Part shown: positions 1-11,466 of the stretch, piece after piece
How the letters are laid out: each line of letters opens with the position of its first letter
Position numbering within the stretch: the first letter of the stretch is position 1
Source: Oidiodendron maius Zn
Lineage: Eukaryota > Ascomycota > Leotiomycetes > Myxotrichaceae
Length of the DNA: 64,000 nt
NCBI GenBank assembly: GCA_000827325.1
Contig: KN832900.1
Location: 88,098-152,097 of the forward strand
Reading direction: 5' to 3'
Notes under the pieces: generated by a model
Told to the model about the DNA's origin: nothing
What the model saw: the letters and a program-made list of their open reading frames with translations, nothing else
The model's database searches: none
Translations under genes and position numbers: made by a program

Positions 1-861
1 CCTGTATAAGACAGCAAGGGAAACAGTTTAGCGGTCGTGATATAAGGAAAGGGAGGGAAGAGATATAGGAGAGGTCCAGGCAGTTATATCAGAACTGTAT
101 ATAGTAGCAATCAAGGCCAGGTGTATGTTTTTATATGATATCCAAGCTAATCCTTAAGTTAGCTGATTAGGGAAGAGCTGGACAATCGAAAGGTATATAA
201 TCCTTTCTAGTCCTTTGTTTATATATAAGATAAGATATCTAGGAGACTCAGAAACAATCATCGTTGGAATGCCTAGGCTATAGTGTTAAACCTTCTTTGT
301 TTTATCCTTAGTAGCGAAACCAAGCAGACAGGCCTTTGCTGTATATTTCGGCTGTCTAGAGGATCGAAATGCTCCTTGTATCCTATATTATATAGTCTTA
401 TAGTCAACCTAACTGAACCTATGTCTATTAGCCTGTATATCTAGCTTATATATAGTTATACAACGAAGATAGGGGTGTCCAGCAGCCTCAGTTGATTCGA
501 CTAGCATGATTATAAGCCAACACTTCTGTCTCTGCTATAGCAGGGAAAGAGTGAATAGCAGCATACAATCTCCTTAAAGGTGTAGCAGATGCCTAGCATT
601 ATACACCTTTATATTAAGGCAGACCATTGTATATAGGGGGTTAGGGCCTTTGGATAGCGCTGTCTCATCCTAACGGAATACATTACGCCCGAGATATCTT
701 GAGATACAGGGCTACAACGCCTGTCCAGGATACAGCTAAGGGCAAGTGATACAGCATCCAGCCCTACCGACCAAAGGCTTGAATATATAATGCCAGGCTA
801 CCCCTAGTGTCTAGCCTTAACTATTCTTTTGAGTTGAAGTATAACCGTATACAGGATATAC
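1..861. other. AT-rich RIP-decayed sequence without a recognised gene
   Basis: No frame stays open for a useful distance on either strand and I recognise no motif. The sequence has the same TATA/CTATAG-rich texture as the rest of the window, so an old gene or repeat may lie here beyond recognition. The next gene appears to start at the ATG at 862. Confidence 0.6.
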
Positions 862-3850
862 ATGATAGATATAGTTGAGTCATCTGCTGAATTTTGATTA
901 GACATTATACAGATAGACGCTTAGCAAAGCAAGACTATCAATTCTAGCAAGGTAGCTGAAGACCCTGTCTGCCTGTTTGGACAATTTGTCTCTGCTATAT
1001 CTTCAGACTCTTTGAAGGACATCTGACCTTGGTTAGAGGTAAGTTGAAGGCTCTTCTACTGTTTATTTAGGTAAGCTAATTGTTTATTACAGTTTTCATT
1101 ATTTATAAGGGATTTGTATATAAAGGCACTGCTTGTAGTGCAATATCTTGTCCAGGAAATCCTTAGCTACTTAACAGACAACTTACAACCTAAAGTTTAA
1201 AGCTCCAAAGAACGGAAGTCAGGTACGGACTCTAAACAACCTCTAAGGAGGAAGGAATTAGACTGCACTTATCGGCTTTCAAAGTCCTTTAAGATACAAC
1301 CGGATATTCCTAGAGATAAAGCTAAAGATTTATATATAGAGAAACCCCTTCAGGAATACAAGGAAGACATTCTGGAGATTGTTAGCAATAAAGTTTCTGA
1401 GGAAAGAGAGGAAGGCTAGTCTTCTGCCCAAGGCCGCTCTATACTGTTTATAGGCAGTGAGTTAGCGCTATATCAGCTAAAGGATATATATAGTAGCGAT
1501 GGTACTAAGAAGAATTCCGCCTATATACAACCATCAGTAACTCTTGATATATTAGCTAAAGATAGTCAAACTACCGGCCGTCTAGGCAGGACAGAACAGC
1601 AGAAGACAGCCTTAAGAGAAATCAATAGAAAAGTATCTAGTAATCAAGCTATATTAGCCTCCTCCTTACAATACAGGACAAAACTACAAGAAACTACCTT
1701 ACTAGGTTCTATCCTATCTATATCTGTACGATAAATCGATAGAAGATTGCAATCGCCTCTATCTAATAATCAAACCGTTATAACAAATACAACCCTGTTT
1801 ATACCTACAGAAAACGGACAAGTTCTATTACCTCTAACTGAAGGTTACTAAACCGTCTCCCTACCAGATAAGTTAGAAATAACCCTGCTAGAGAGGTATC
1901 TATTATCACCATCTAGAATAGAACAGCAAGAGGCAAGCCTTAGTTACCCTGCTTCTATACAAGTACAGCAAGTTAACAGAGAGCAGCTACTTCTAACTCA
2001 AGATAGCTAAACCACGCTATCCTTTTACCTACCTAGAGAAGCACTTACATTAACCGATATAGTTGCTAAAGCAGTTTATATTATCTATAAGATAAGCAAG
2101 TATCAAGAAGCGCTAACAGAGATCCACTTAACAATCCTTAATACACTACAGCCTAACCTTAGTAGAACATCGACTCCAGCTATCGTTACAGAGCAGCCGG
2201 GCTCTATATAGACTACAAGTAGCTTGACAGCTTGGTCCGCCTCTATATAGATCAAGATGCTAGAAGCAGGTCATACTTGTTCTAAAGAAACAATTATCCT
2301 CAATATAATAGAGTAGATAGGTGTATTAGAGTGGTTTAATACCGAGATTGAACAAGCCAAAAAGGTGCTGCCTTCTACAAAACAAGGGATACCTAGAAAA
2401 CAGCTAGCTACTATAGTCCTAGATAGATACCTGAAGGAGGTGCTTAATGCTACAGCTATAGAGAGTCTAGGAAATCTCGCCTCTAAAGACAATAAAGATT
2501 GTCCCTTATTACCAACTTCAACTGGAATCCAAAGGAAGATTTTTGATATAAGAAGGAAGAAGCTTAATAACATTTTCTATCAAGGGTAAACATTATATAA
2601 ATTGGTTCAGATAACCTATCTAGGGATTCTCTTTAATCTAGATATATAGTATGTCTTGTAGTATATATACTATAACAATTAATTAATCCTAAGTTTCAAG
2701 ACCTATATAAAGGTAAGTAAAGAAAATATTAATAAGGTTATTACCCTGTTTAAGGTAGATAGACAAAAGATAGAGTTACTCTCTATCCTTAATAAACAGG
2801 TAGAACTATTAGTCAATAAAGGGCAGCCAGACCTCTCTTACTTCTTTGACTTACTGGAATCATATTCTATCATACTATCGGAGGAGGTCTCAAGCCTATA
2901 GGCTAAGTACAGTCTCAAGAGAGTAAGCTAGTACCTGGTTTAGGTTTTAGATATATATACTAATACAGCATGTTCGAATAACAGGAACCAGTACTATAGA
3001 GCAGCTTAGATACTACTATTAACCGAGTTGTCAAAGGGATCAGCTATGTTTTCGGCAAGCCTACACTTAATAATGATAATTCTATTATAGGAAATAGTTC
3101 CATCGAACTTTTGTATAGTATCTTTAATAGACTCCGCTCTAGGGAATGGCTTAATTGTTGGGATATTGCTGCCGCTCTAGAGATGACCGATAGGCCTGTA
3201 TTTGTATGACTCAATCTTAGTATCCTGCTCTATAAGAAAGATACTAATAGCAAGGCCTTGCCTCTCTTGAACCCCTTCTATTGCTAGAGAAAGAAAATTG
3301 ACGACTTTAGGCATAAAGGCAAGAGCGACCTTAAAGACCTGCAGGTATATATTTGCTTACTAAATATTAACAGGAACCACTTTATACTACTTGAGATCAA
3401 TAAGCAAACAAAGATAATAAATCATTATAATTCGATAGCAAGTACCGGGATTATTTAATATAAAACAAAGACTACCCTAGTAAGACAAGTAGTAATAGTA
3501 GGTGGATTTGGACTAACTATTAAAAGGCAGTACTAATCCGCTATAGGAGGAATTCAAGGACCTGGGTTTCGGATATACTAAGGCAGTAAGTATATAGCCT
3601 AATATACTGCATTATACTAATCTAGCGGCCAGCCTACTCCCTAGTAGAGAGATAAATAGAGTTGTAGCCTGATAGTTATATATAACGCTAAGCAGCTTAT
3701 AATAGGACTCCCTATTAGCAGTTAGGACAACAAGGTAGATCCAGACCAGGTGATTATAGAGGTAGTCAGGGATTGTCAGATGCTCCTTAAGCAATATACT
3801 CTTCAGCTACATTCTATTTCTAAGAAACACAAGGAGATAGATAAGATCCT
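862..3850 (+). pseudogene. RIP-broken gene with C-terminal Ulp1-like (C48) cysteine protease domain
   Basis: Exon 1 opens at ATG 862 and ends at 1038. A 54-bp intron (GTAAGT...TTACAG, 1039-1092) follows, and exon 2 runs in one frame from 1093 to about 2930. Its premature stops are TAA/TAG/TGA codons of the kind RIP makes. This long N-terminal part is Lys/Glu/Gln-rich and unrecognised. After a likely short intron ending at 2968 (TACTAAT branch site, ACAG), the frame from 2970 reads like a Ulp1 catalytic domain. It has a REWLN motif near 3142, then NRNHFILLEI near 3370 with the candidate catalytic His, and HYNSIAS near 3425 where the family has Y-D-S; the Asp is Asn here, a RIP-type change. A further segment, EEFKDLGFGYT, is near 3547, possibly after another intron. 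C48 peptidases process SUMO-like modifiers, but fungal accessory copies have unknown targets. The domain call is fairly good; exon joins are tentative. Confidence 0.6.
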
Positions 3851-4058
3851 AGTACTAAGTCGCAGTTCCAAAAGGCTGAATCGGACAATCATATACTCCA
3901 GTTGATATATCCAGACGTCTAAAGTAGCTAGTATAGCAGGGAGAATCCACTATAACGTTATGTTCTAATATTCTCTATATTATATAATCAGTATCTAGCT
4001 ATCGTTCCTGTTATAGTATAGATGGCACCTGTATTGACTGTATAACCCTAGACTATAT

Positions 4059-5270
4059 AGCTCCTTGTTTATATAGATACTTAAGCTATAGATCAACTAC
4101 CCGATCCTAAACTTTGCCTAAATTCTGCAAGTTTCCAACCTCTTTAACGGACTTCGCAGTCGCGAGTAATCCTACTAACCCCTGGATTCTTGGTTTAGTA
4201 CTGCAGCAATGCTCTATATTGGAGACCAGGTTCGCTAGCCTCTAGTAACCCTCCAGTACCTGGATAAATCTTGATGATGGCTGGGGGCTGGACAACTACT
4301 AAGACTACCGCTTGAGGGACTTGCTATACTAACTTCTTGGTTCAGGGGCTATCACTCCAGGCAATAGAATGTTGACTTTATGATCCTGAGAGTTGTATAT
4401 TGTAATTGAATAGACTCGAGGCCTATCTACCTTACAGAGACATCGGAACAGGTTCAGTAAGATCTGTACAGCAGCAAGTAATTTTATAGACATCAGAGCA
4501 CTCAGTGGCCCGAGATTAGGGTCTGAGAAGTCAATAGCAATTTCGAGGAGCGAAATAGGCCCCTGTTTTAACTGCAGCTTTACGACTAACAGGTGGAGCT
4601 AATTACAGAGATATGAAAGTTTTATAGCTGTATAGCTATCGAAGACGAGGGCATCCAGGTTGTCGGGGCAGGGAGCAGTTAAAATGGGGTATTGAAAGAG
4701 GACTTCAACCCGGAAAAAGCATATTATTACGAAATACCTCTTACAAATTGGAAAATTCTATATAGGCTCTCCCTACAGGAGCAGAGCAGAGGAAAAACCT
4801 GTCTCCCCGTTACTGCTAACTTTATCCCCTAGCAACAGGAGATTTCGCTCTATATACTATTGTTCAAAGCGTTAGCTAAGTCTGGCTATACTAAAGAATA
4901 GTCATGTATATATTGGAGGCGATTATATTACAGGTTATATATACTCAGCATGCCTTCTAAGACCGAGACTACAAATATATTAGTAGAGTAAAGAAGATAT
5001 ATCGCCTCCTTATAGATCTGGTGATTAAGGGCAAGGATCGCTATATAAATAAGCCCTCTGTAGGATATAAGCGACTTTGAAGTATAAAACTATACAGGTA
5101 TATCTGTATCTGGAAGCAAGAGCCGATAGATACAGCACTATATTTCTACCGGAAGTTCCAGAAAGTAGTAGACTGATAAGTCTTTCCGATACCGAGGGCA
5201 GAGCCGAAAACCATAAGGTTCCTATTCTAGGAGTTCGCTATAGTTGAAGCTGTAGGCCAGTAGTGCTTTA
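4059..5270 (+). pseudogene. Unknown RIP-broken coding region, possibly the C-terminal part of the Ulp1-like gene
   Basis: One frame stays readable for about 400 codons with scattered TAG/TAA/TGA stops and dense, non-repetitive protein-like content. Short pieces that read well include YIGDQVRQPLVTLQYLDKS, DSRPIYLTETSEQV and YYYEIPLTNWKILYRLSL. It lies in the same phase as the Ulp1-like domain upstream, so it may be the same gene or the next one. I recognise no family. The codon texture and stop spectrum say it was once a real gene. Nothing can be said about function. Confidence 0.45.
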
Positions 5271-6050
5271 TACCAAGTTGACTCTTTAAGCTGAAACTGG
5301 TGTATTTTATAGGTCAGTATAAACCCGGAGATTGTTTCCTATATAGCCTTATTACAGCAGATCCCTCCTTATCTTCTTATTCCCTAGCAGTTTTTCCTTC
5401 TCTTATTCTTATTCTTATATAGTATACAGATCTGAAGATATATCATAAGGGTATATACCCCTACATCCTATACTATACAGCGACTGATTGTTTATAGAAG
5501 GTACCTGTTATAATTAAGCAGAAGCTATTAGTCTATATTTATTAAACCCAGCGTTTTATAGGCTCCCCTATTTAGCCTGGTTATTCAAAGGGGGATAACT
5601 AGACCAATAGAGAAAGAACGCTCTATGAATATAGATCTTAAGATAATTTATAAGTTAATATCATAGAAGCGGAGCGGCACAGTATAAGAAGAAGCCTACA
5701 AGCATACCTTTAACAAGCTGAACTCAGGCAGTCATTATAGTACCTCCCCCCAATCCAAAACAGATAGCAAAAAGTTATATATCTATAGTAAACCGTTACT
5801 ATATACCTGTGATTTATCAGGAACTAGTTCAGTATAATACCAAGTTTGGAAGAGCGGTATATATCCACTATCAGCGCTAGCTTCAAATAGCTGCTATCCT
5901 AGTATAGACTTCAGCTGGAATTTGATATACTACTAAAGCTAGCTTATATTATATGCTATAGCGCACGTTAAAATTTGAGTCGCAGATTAAAAAAGGAACT
6001 CCAATCAACCTATACAAGTCTATTAGCCACTGATAGCATTACTATAAGCT
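5271..6050. other. Decayed stretch with weak coding traces
   Basis: A frame from about 5320 to 5620 (+) is mostly open (KPGDCFLYSLITADPSL near its start) and may be the tail of the preceding gene. The remainder shows nothing I can name. A pyrimidine-rich run (cttctcttattcttattc) lies near 5397. Confidence 0.35.
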
Positions 6051-6059
6051 TGATAGCAG

Positions 6060-6835
6060 CCGTCAAATCAGGAAACAATAAGCACAATACTGGAGGTAAT
6101 GACCCCAGTCTCTAACAGGAGAAAGAAGTTGCCAGGGTAAATGCCTTATTTGACAGCCAAGTGCTCGCCAAGCTAGAGAGAATTATAGACAGCTACGATT
6201 ATTCATAGTACACGATTAACCAGGCATTGCAAGAGCAGCTTAACGATAGAACACTTGAGTTCACCTTAGAACACAGGGATATAATTTTTGAGTGGAATAA
6301 CCTATATAAAGAGAGGCAAGAGTAGGAGAAGAGGGGCTGCTTCTCTGTTTGCAACACTAACTTTAACAAAGACTGCTTGATTAACCTTAAGGTAATACCT
6401 GTCCAAGCAGGGATAGGCATTAAAGGTAAACCAGTTAAGCGACTAGTTATAAACATACTGATCATAAATTAGTCCCTTAACTGGTCACAACCAATTCTGA
6501 TAGGTCAGGTCTATTAGCTAAGGATCTAGGTGTTGAGCCTATAGGGTAGGAGGATCTATCAACCTACAAGAAGATAGACAATCTGGCTAAGTATAGACAT
6601 TCGTCCCCAGGTGACGCCAATAAATCCGACTATAGAGATGATAAGTATAGAGATAGCAAATATAGAGGCGACAAGTATAGGGATCACGATTATAGAGATA
6701 ACAAGTATAAAGATGATTCGCAAGTAGAGAATGTCTTTCCGGATATGTTATAGGTAGAAGATTACAGCAATAATAAATAGCGCTAGGAAAGCGATATATA
6801 ACATAGCCTTTCTTGTCTTATTATTACAGCTAGAT
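6060..6835 (+). pseudogene. Unknown gene with YRDxK pentapeptide repeats
   Basis: A first segment (about 6120-6420) reads as helical, charged protein (KEVARVNALFDSQVLAKL...). After a probable intron a second segment from about 6500 reads DRSGLLAKDLGVEPIG and then a run of six pentapeptides at 6631-6719: YRDDK, YRDSK, YRGDK, YRDHD, YRDNK, YKDDS. The frame continues to about 6835 with several TAG stops. Charged pentapeptide runs like this are usually disordered and can bind nucleic acid or act as linkers; that is general knowledge, not evidence here. A similar charged repeat occurs on the minus strand near 58.6 kb, so a multigene family is possible. Function unknown. Confidence 0.45.
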
Positions 6836-6939
6836 AATGCTGAAGCCAGAGAGTGATATAAATTTGAAACCGATTCTGAGAGCATAAAGCAGAGACATCT
6901 ATCTCGGTTGACTAGTACAGTACAATAATACTGCTAGCG

Positions 6940-8430
6940 AAAGGCTTGACTAGCTTTATCCTATTTTCTATAGAGATAAGAATCTAAATCTTGATTCTGA
7001 TGTATACTGTATAAGCTCTCCTATAGCTATAAATGAAACGGTAGTTTTACCTAACAGCCTGTATCCTGGTTATACTACCAGATATAGCTCTAGTAGGCTA
7101 GACAAACTGGACTGCACTTATTCAGCCCTGCAGCCTATCTTGCCATGCCTTATAGGTTTCGTATAGAATATTTATAGGGAACATCGCTTATCCATTATAA
7201 ACCACTATCAGAGCTATATTATAAGCCTCCAAAGGAGCAACACCTGGTTTCGTGCAGCCTTGAGCAGAGGAGCGACCCCTGACTCAGGTGATAACTCAAG
7301 CAGCACCCTCTTACCTCCTGATAGTAGCTCTAATAAGTTGCAGAAGAGAAGCTAGGCCAATCTAGATAACGACGTGCCACTTGCCACTAATGCGCCATCA
7401 GAGAGCCACGACCGAGAGGGGAGTAGTGAAGTGCCATATAAGACTCCACGACAATCAGATATCTCAGATCAAGACAGGCTGGTTCTCGATCCAGGCAGGC
7501 GTCACTCCCAGCAGATACCCCATTCTATAGCTAGTATACTAGAAAAAGTAAGAGTACAGTCAGCTTTACTATAGCAAAGCCTTACTCAGCACTTTACCCT
7601 TTTTCTTGAAGATGCAACAATTATCGCTAATCGGGAGGGCGAACGCCTAGTAGCTATAAGGAAGATTCCTGGTCCAAATGCAGATTGGAAAGTTGCTATA
7701 CTAGGGAGAATCCGGCACGAGAGCTTCCTAGCATTTTTGGAATGCTTCAGCCATAAAGGTTTCCTGTATACCATCTTTAAGCATGAAATTAAGCCGGGAG
7801 TACACTTACCTATCACCCTAAGTACCTACACGCTAGGTAAGCGCTATCCTACCGAGTCGCAATTAGTAACTATTCTTGGATAGGTAAGACCCCTAAAAGG
7901 TAGTTTCGTGTATTCTAATAAGCCGAGGTAGATCCTTGCCAGCCTCAAATACCTCGAATCATTAGGCTTAGAACATGGCTCCCTAACGTACAGAAATATC
8001 CTGATTAGTAGTAAAGGGTTTATCAGAATATATAGGCTATTATTTCTATCTCGTCTCTATTGGCTGATATAGAACAGCTGGCCATGAATGTTGTTATATA
8101 CTTGTCTTAGGGAGGAGTTCCATAAAGGATATTAAAGGCGTAGGCTATATAGCGCTAGAGCTAATGCATAAAGAATCTAAGTATGATAGACTTATATATA
8201 TCCGCGATCCTTATTGATAGCCTCTTGACTCTAAGTCAGTCCAATTTGTCTTAAGGACTGAAGTTGTATATTCAATTGACGAACTGCTAGAGGTAGAAGA
8301 TACACTACTCCTTTACACTACACTTTCTAACAACCCTAGAGCATCCTTTGATAAGTTATTAGAGGCGGAATATTGATATACCTGCAATCAGAGCAAATGT
8401 ATATATAGCAGGACTTACTGTCTACAGGAA
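6940..8430 (+). pseudogene. Protein-kinase-like gene, RIP-broken
   Basis: One frame is readable from about 6940 to 8430 with relatively few stops. The first ~200 codons are low-complexity and Ser-rich. The second half has kinase-like landmarks: a beta-3-like VAIRKIPGP (about 7645-7670), where the Lys would bind ATP; an alphaC/beta-4-like region IRHESFLAFLECFSHKG (about 7710-7760); and a catalytic-loop-like LESLGLEHGSLTYRNILIS (about 7950-8010), in which the HRD motif is replaced by H-G-S. A distal piece near 8130 reads KDIKGVGYIALELMHKES, like the alphaF region. The altered HRD suggests a divergent kinase or pseudokinase of a type common in fungal accessory genomes. Confidence is fair for the fold, low for activity. 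Confidence 0.6.
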
Positions 8431-9231
8431 CTAGGACTGGTAATGTATACCGCTAGCCTACCTTCGGATTATACAACTCAATATATTGCTCACTATAGTA
8501 TAGAGATATACTATATTTTTTCCTACTCTTAGTTAGGGAAGTAACGGAGACAGAATAACAGGATAGTAGCTCAAGGAATATAGAGATACGGTTTTGAAGC
8601 GTTAAGAAGACGAGCTCCTTGTATACCCCTCTCCTTATAAATATATAACTGTTCACTGTTGTCGATATATACAAGATGATAACGCTGATTAGGCAGTATA
8701 TAAAGATATATACCATTATCCTAAGGGGACAGGCTTGAGATAATAGTTATAGAGCAGGATCCAACTCTAGAGTATCTAACGAGGCTCCTATAGAATATAA
8801 AATTAGATATAAGATACTATCTATAGAACTCGGACTTGAGTATATAATGTATTCAAAATTTCCGTCAGAAACTAAGTTAGAGAGTTTAAATATTCAGTCA
8901 AATAACTTAACGTTAGAAGAGGTTTATAGCTCAGTATAGCTATATTATAACAGTATAGTATATTTATACAAATATAAGCATCCTGAGGGATAAGCCTAGG
9001 ATAATAGCCTGGGAGTGGGATCTAGTCTATTTCAGAGCAATAGTCACGGCGTTCTAACGTTAGTAAGAAATATATTATACTGTATTAAAGATACTGAATT
9101 TGAACTAGATAGACAACACGGCAATCTGCCGCTCCTGGAAGGTACAGACAGGCTAGTATGAGGGTAATGCTCCCCTATTAAATATAATATGCCTCTGTTC
9201 TATATACTGGTGATTCATCCTTACTAATAAT
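8431..9231. other. Decayed stretch, no recognised gene
   Basis: Short open frames occur on both strands (for example 8453-8716 minus, hydrophobic) but none continues in phase or shows a family motif. The first part may be the tail of the kinase-like gene. From 8720 the sequence is very A/T-rich and I see nothing further. Confidence 0.5.
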
Positions 9232-10030
9232 CTAGGGGTATACTACAAAAATCCCTCTATAAACACCAACAGGAGTTTTTCGCGGATATAGTTGCAGGCA
9301 GACTATATACTTGAGTGTTAAAGCTGTTATATATAACAATCCCGGAGTTAGCCTACTGTTATAGGTACAATCACTTTTCCTATCGATATCAAATCCTCCT
9401 AGAGCAGGGATAGCGCTAGGTATTAGTAACGTTGAAGTAATACTAATTATAAGAGTGCTTTCAGGTATATAGCCTGGATAGGAAAATAAGGTTGTTGTTT
9501 GGAGCACGTTGTCGATAGGGTAGATTTCCTACTGGTACCTGCAGCTTTCTGTAATCCAGTCTTCTTCATTCCAGGGGCAGACGGTATACACTACTATCAC
9601 TATTCCCGTTGAAGGCAATAGAGGCGGCTGCTAAGTCGTTATAGGCAGTGGCTGCTGTATTGTTATAGCGGCTGTAGTTATGATACTTGAAGGGGCTATA
9701 GAAGTAGTGGTAATATTCAGTATATACAAAGTCATGAAATCGGTAGTAGTAGTACAAACAGAGCTATAGGTATAGGTAAACAACCTGTCTTCTATAACCC
9801 TGGATAGAACTATAAATGACCAGTATAGGCCACCACTTCCATAGTTCACTACTAATTGGGATTTCGAGCCTAGTGATGTTACAGTTACACAGGAATCCAG
9901 GATATAGGACCAAGACCAGGGAAATTCTATTACAGGTATCTTAGCACTGTTTGAATCTGACATGACGGAAATAGGAAGAGTGATAGAAGGTTTGGCTGTC
10001 GGTATATATATTAATAATCCGCTATATAAG
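9232..10030 (-). pseudogene. Unknown Thr/Ile-rich, possibly secreted or surface protein
   Basis: One minus-strand frame stays readable from about 10030 down to 9232, including an ATG at 9963, and is broken by a few TAG/TAA codons. Readable pieces include KIPVIEFPWSWSYILDSCVT, VVNYGSGGLYWSFIVLSR and a Thr-rich tract (SSVCTTTTDF). The Thr/Ser-rich, Trp/Tyr-bearing composition is like a fungal cell-wall or secreted protein, but I see no clear signal peptide or GPI site. It lies on the same strand about 1.4 kb downstream of the GH18 chitinase, so a cell-wall role would fit, but that is inference. Family unknown. Confidence 0.4.
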
Positions 10031-10920
10031 AGGTAGCCTGTAAATTCGGGAAGGAGCTGTTCCTATTCTAAGATCAGGTTATTGGAAGCGATACTGCTTT
10101 AGGCAGCAGGTGTTTGGCTTGTCAAGAGGCGGAAGTTAGTACAAAAATCCACTATACAACTTGTTTCAGGTATAGTAATGATGTTGGTATAAGCTATAGT
10201 ATAGGATATAACTAGCAAGCAAAGGAGAATAAAGTGTAAGAGTATAGTGCTTAGGTATTAGCAACTAGCGAAAGAAAGCCAATAATATAGACAGCTATAG
10301 ACTATTGATATAAAGGAGGACAAGTGATAAAGTGAATTCTGGTCTCTAATATCAAAATTAATAAAGAGCCAGTTTTTAAGTTGACTACTGATCAATATAC
10401 AGGGCAATAAGTCTAGAAGTAGATCAGAACCTGCCTATATACCTATATGCTATAGTGCTATAGTATAGGTATTATCGTTATTCGTTATATATTAAGTGCA
10501 ATACCCAAGAGATATAGCAGACTAGTGAGGCCTTGCTATACTATATTCTTTGACTGTACTATCAGCCTCACAATCAAGCTACCTTCTTGGCTATATCAGA
10601 CAAGCCAAGAACCCCTGGTTAGCACGAAATCAAAAACTTCCAGGAGGGAAAACAGTAAGCGACTATATCTTGCTAAGTACTTCGTGATATAAGGAGGCAG
10701 AAATGGATTTATGCCCGAGGCATTTATTCAGTATAATACAGTATCTATTTATTGCCTCTAATTATATATTTCTACAGTATCCAATTTCCGCTTCCTCCAA
10801 AATTATATAGTATAGTAGCGTTAATATTAGACTCTCCTTGCTCTCCTGTGCTATATTGCTACATTATAAAGGTTGCATTAACAATGGGATCTAGAATAAT
10901 TGGATAAAATATATGGTGAA
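10031..10920. other. Decayed stretch without recognised gene
   Basis: No extended frame on either strand. The texture is heavily TA-biased, with many CTATAG and TATA words, as expected for old RIP. I see no repeat boundaries or motifs. Confidence 0.5.
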
Positions 10921-11370
10921 ACCTTCAAAAACCACAATGTATAGAAGCAGCTATCCAGGGAAGGAAAACATTCATCAAGCAATAAAGAGAGTGCAAAATA
11001 TTGAAGATTTATATTTCTATACCAAAAAGAGTTTTGTAAAGCTTTCAGAGTATCTGGCTTATAGCGGGACTAGCCTGCAAGCACTATAAGAACATAATAG
11101 ACTTTGCAAAGAATTAGATAGACTAGCAGATAAACAGTTTATAAATAAACAGGATATACAAGTCCAAATTTAAGAGAATAGTAGTTGGGGAGCAAGACTG
11201 ATTGGATATAGGTAGCGTTTACGGAGGCTGCTTCGTAACTAGAAGCAAGAATGGAGCAACTGTTATATACAGGAGACAATATCTTTCAGCAAAATTCCTA
11301 GAACTAAGGGTACTGATAGAAGAAAGGGGATCCTTAGTGTCTAGAATAGGCTCTATAATTTTATAGTGCT
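10921..11370 (+). pseudogene. Small coiled-coil-like coding fragment of unknown function
   Basis: A plus-strand frame is readable for about 150 codons with RIP-type stops only. It is rich in Lys, Glu, Leu and Arg with heptad-like spacing (QAIKRVQNIEDLYFYTKKS, then LCKELDRLADKQF). It looks like a piece of a coiled-coil protein lying tail to tail with the chitinase. No start or splice signals are convincing and I do not recognise the family. Confidence 0.35.
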
Positions 11371-11466
11371 ATGAAAAACAAGTCTGCTAGCAGAAACACA
11401 CTTAAAATTCCAGTAATCTAAGCTAAGATTTATCTTAATCCTCCGCCTGGCTTCTATAACAAAACA

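Noticed and set aside
862-3850. Ulp1-like protease as a sign of a Polinton or virus-like element
   Set aside because: No polymerase, integrase, packaging or capsid-like gene is seen nearby, and the C48 motifs are of the cellular Ulp1 type in a long intron-bearing gene.
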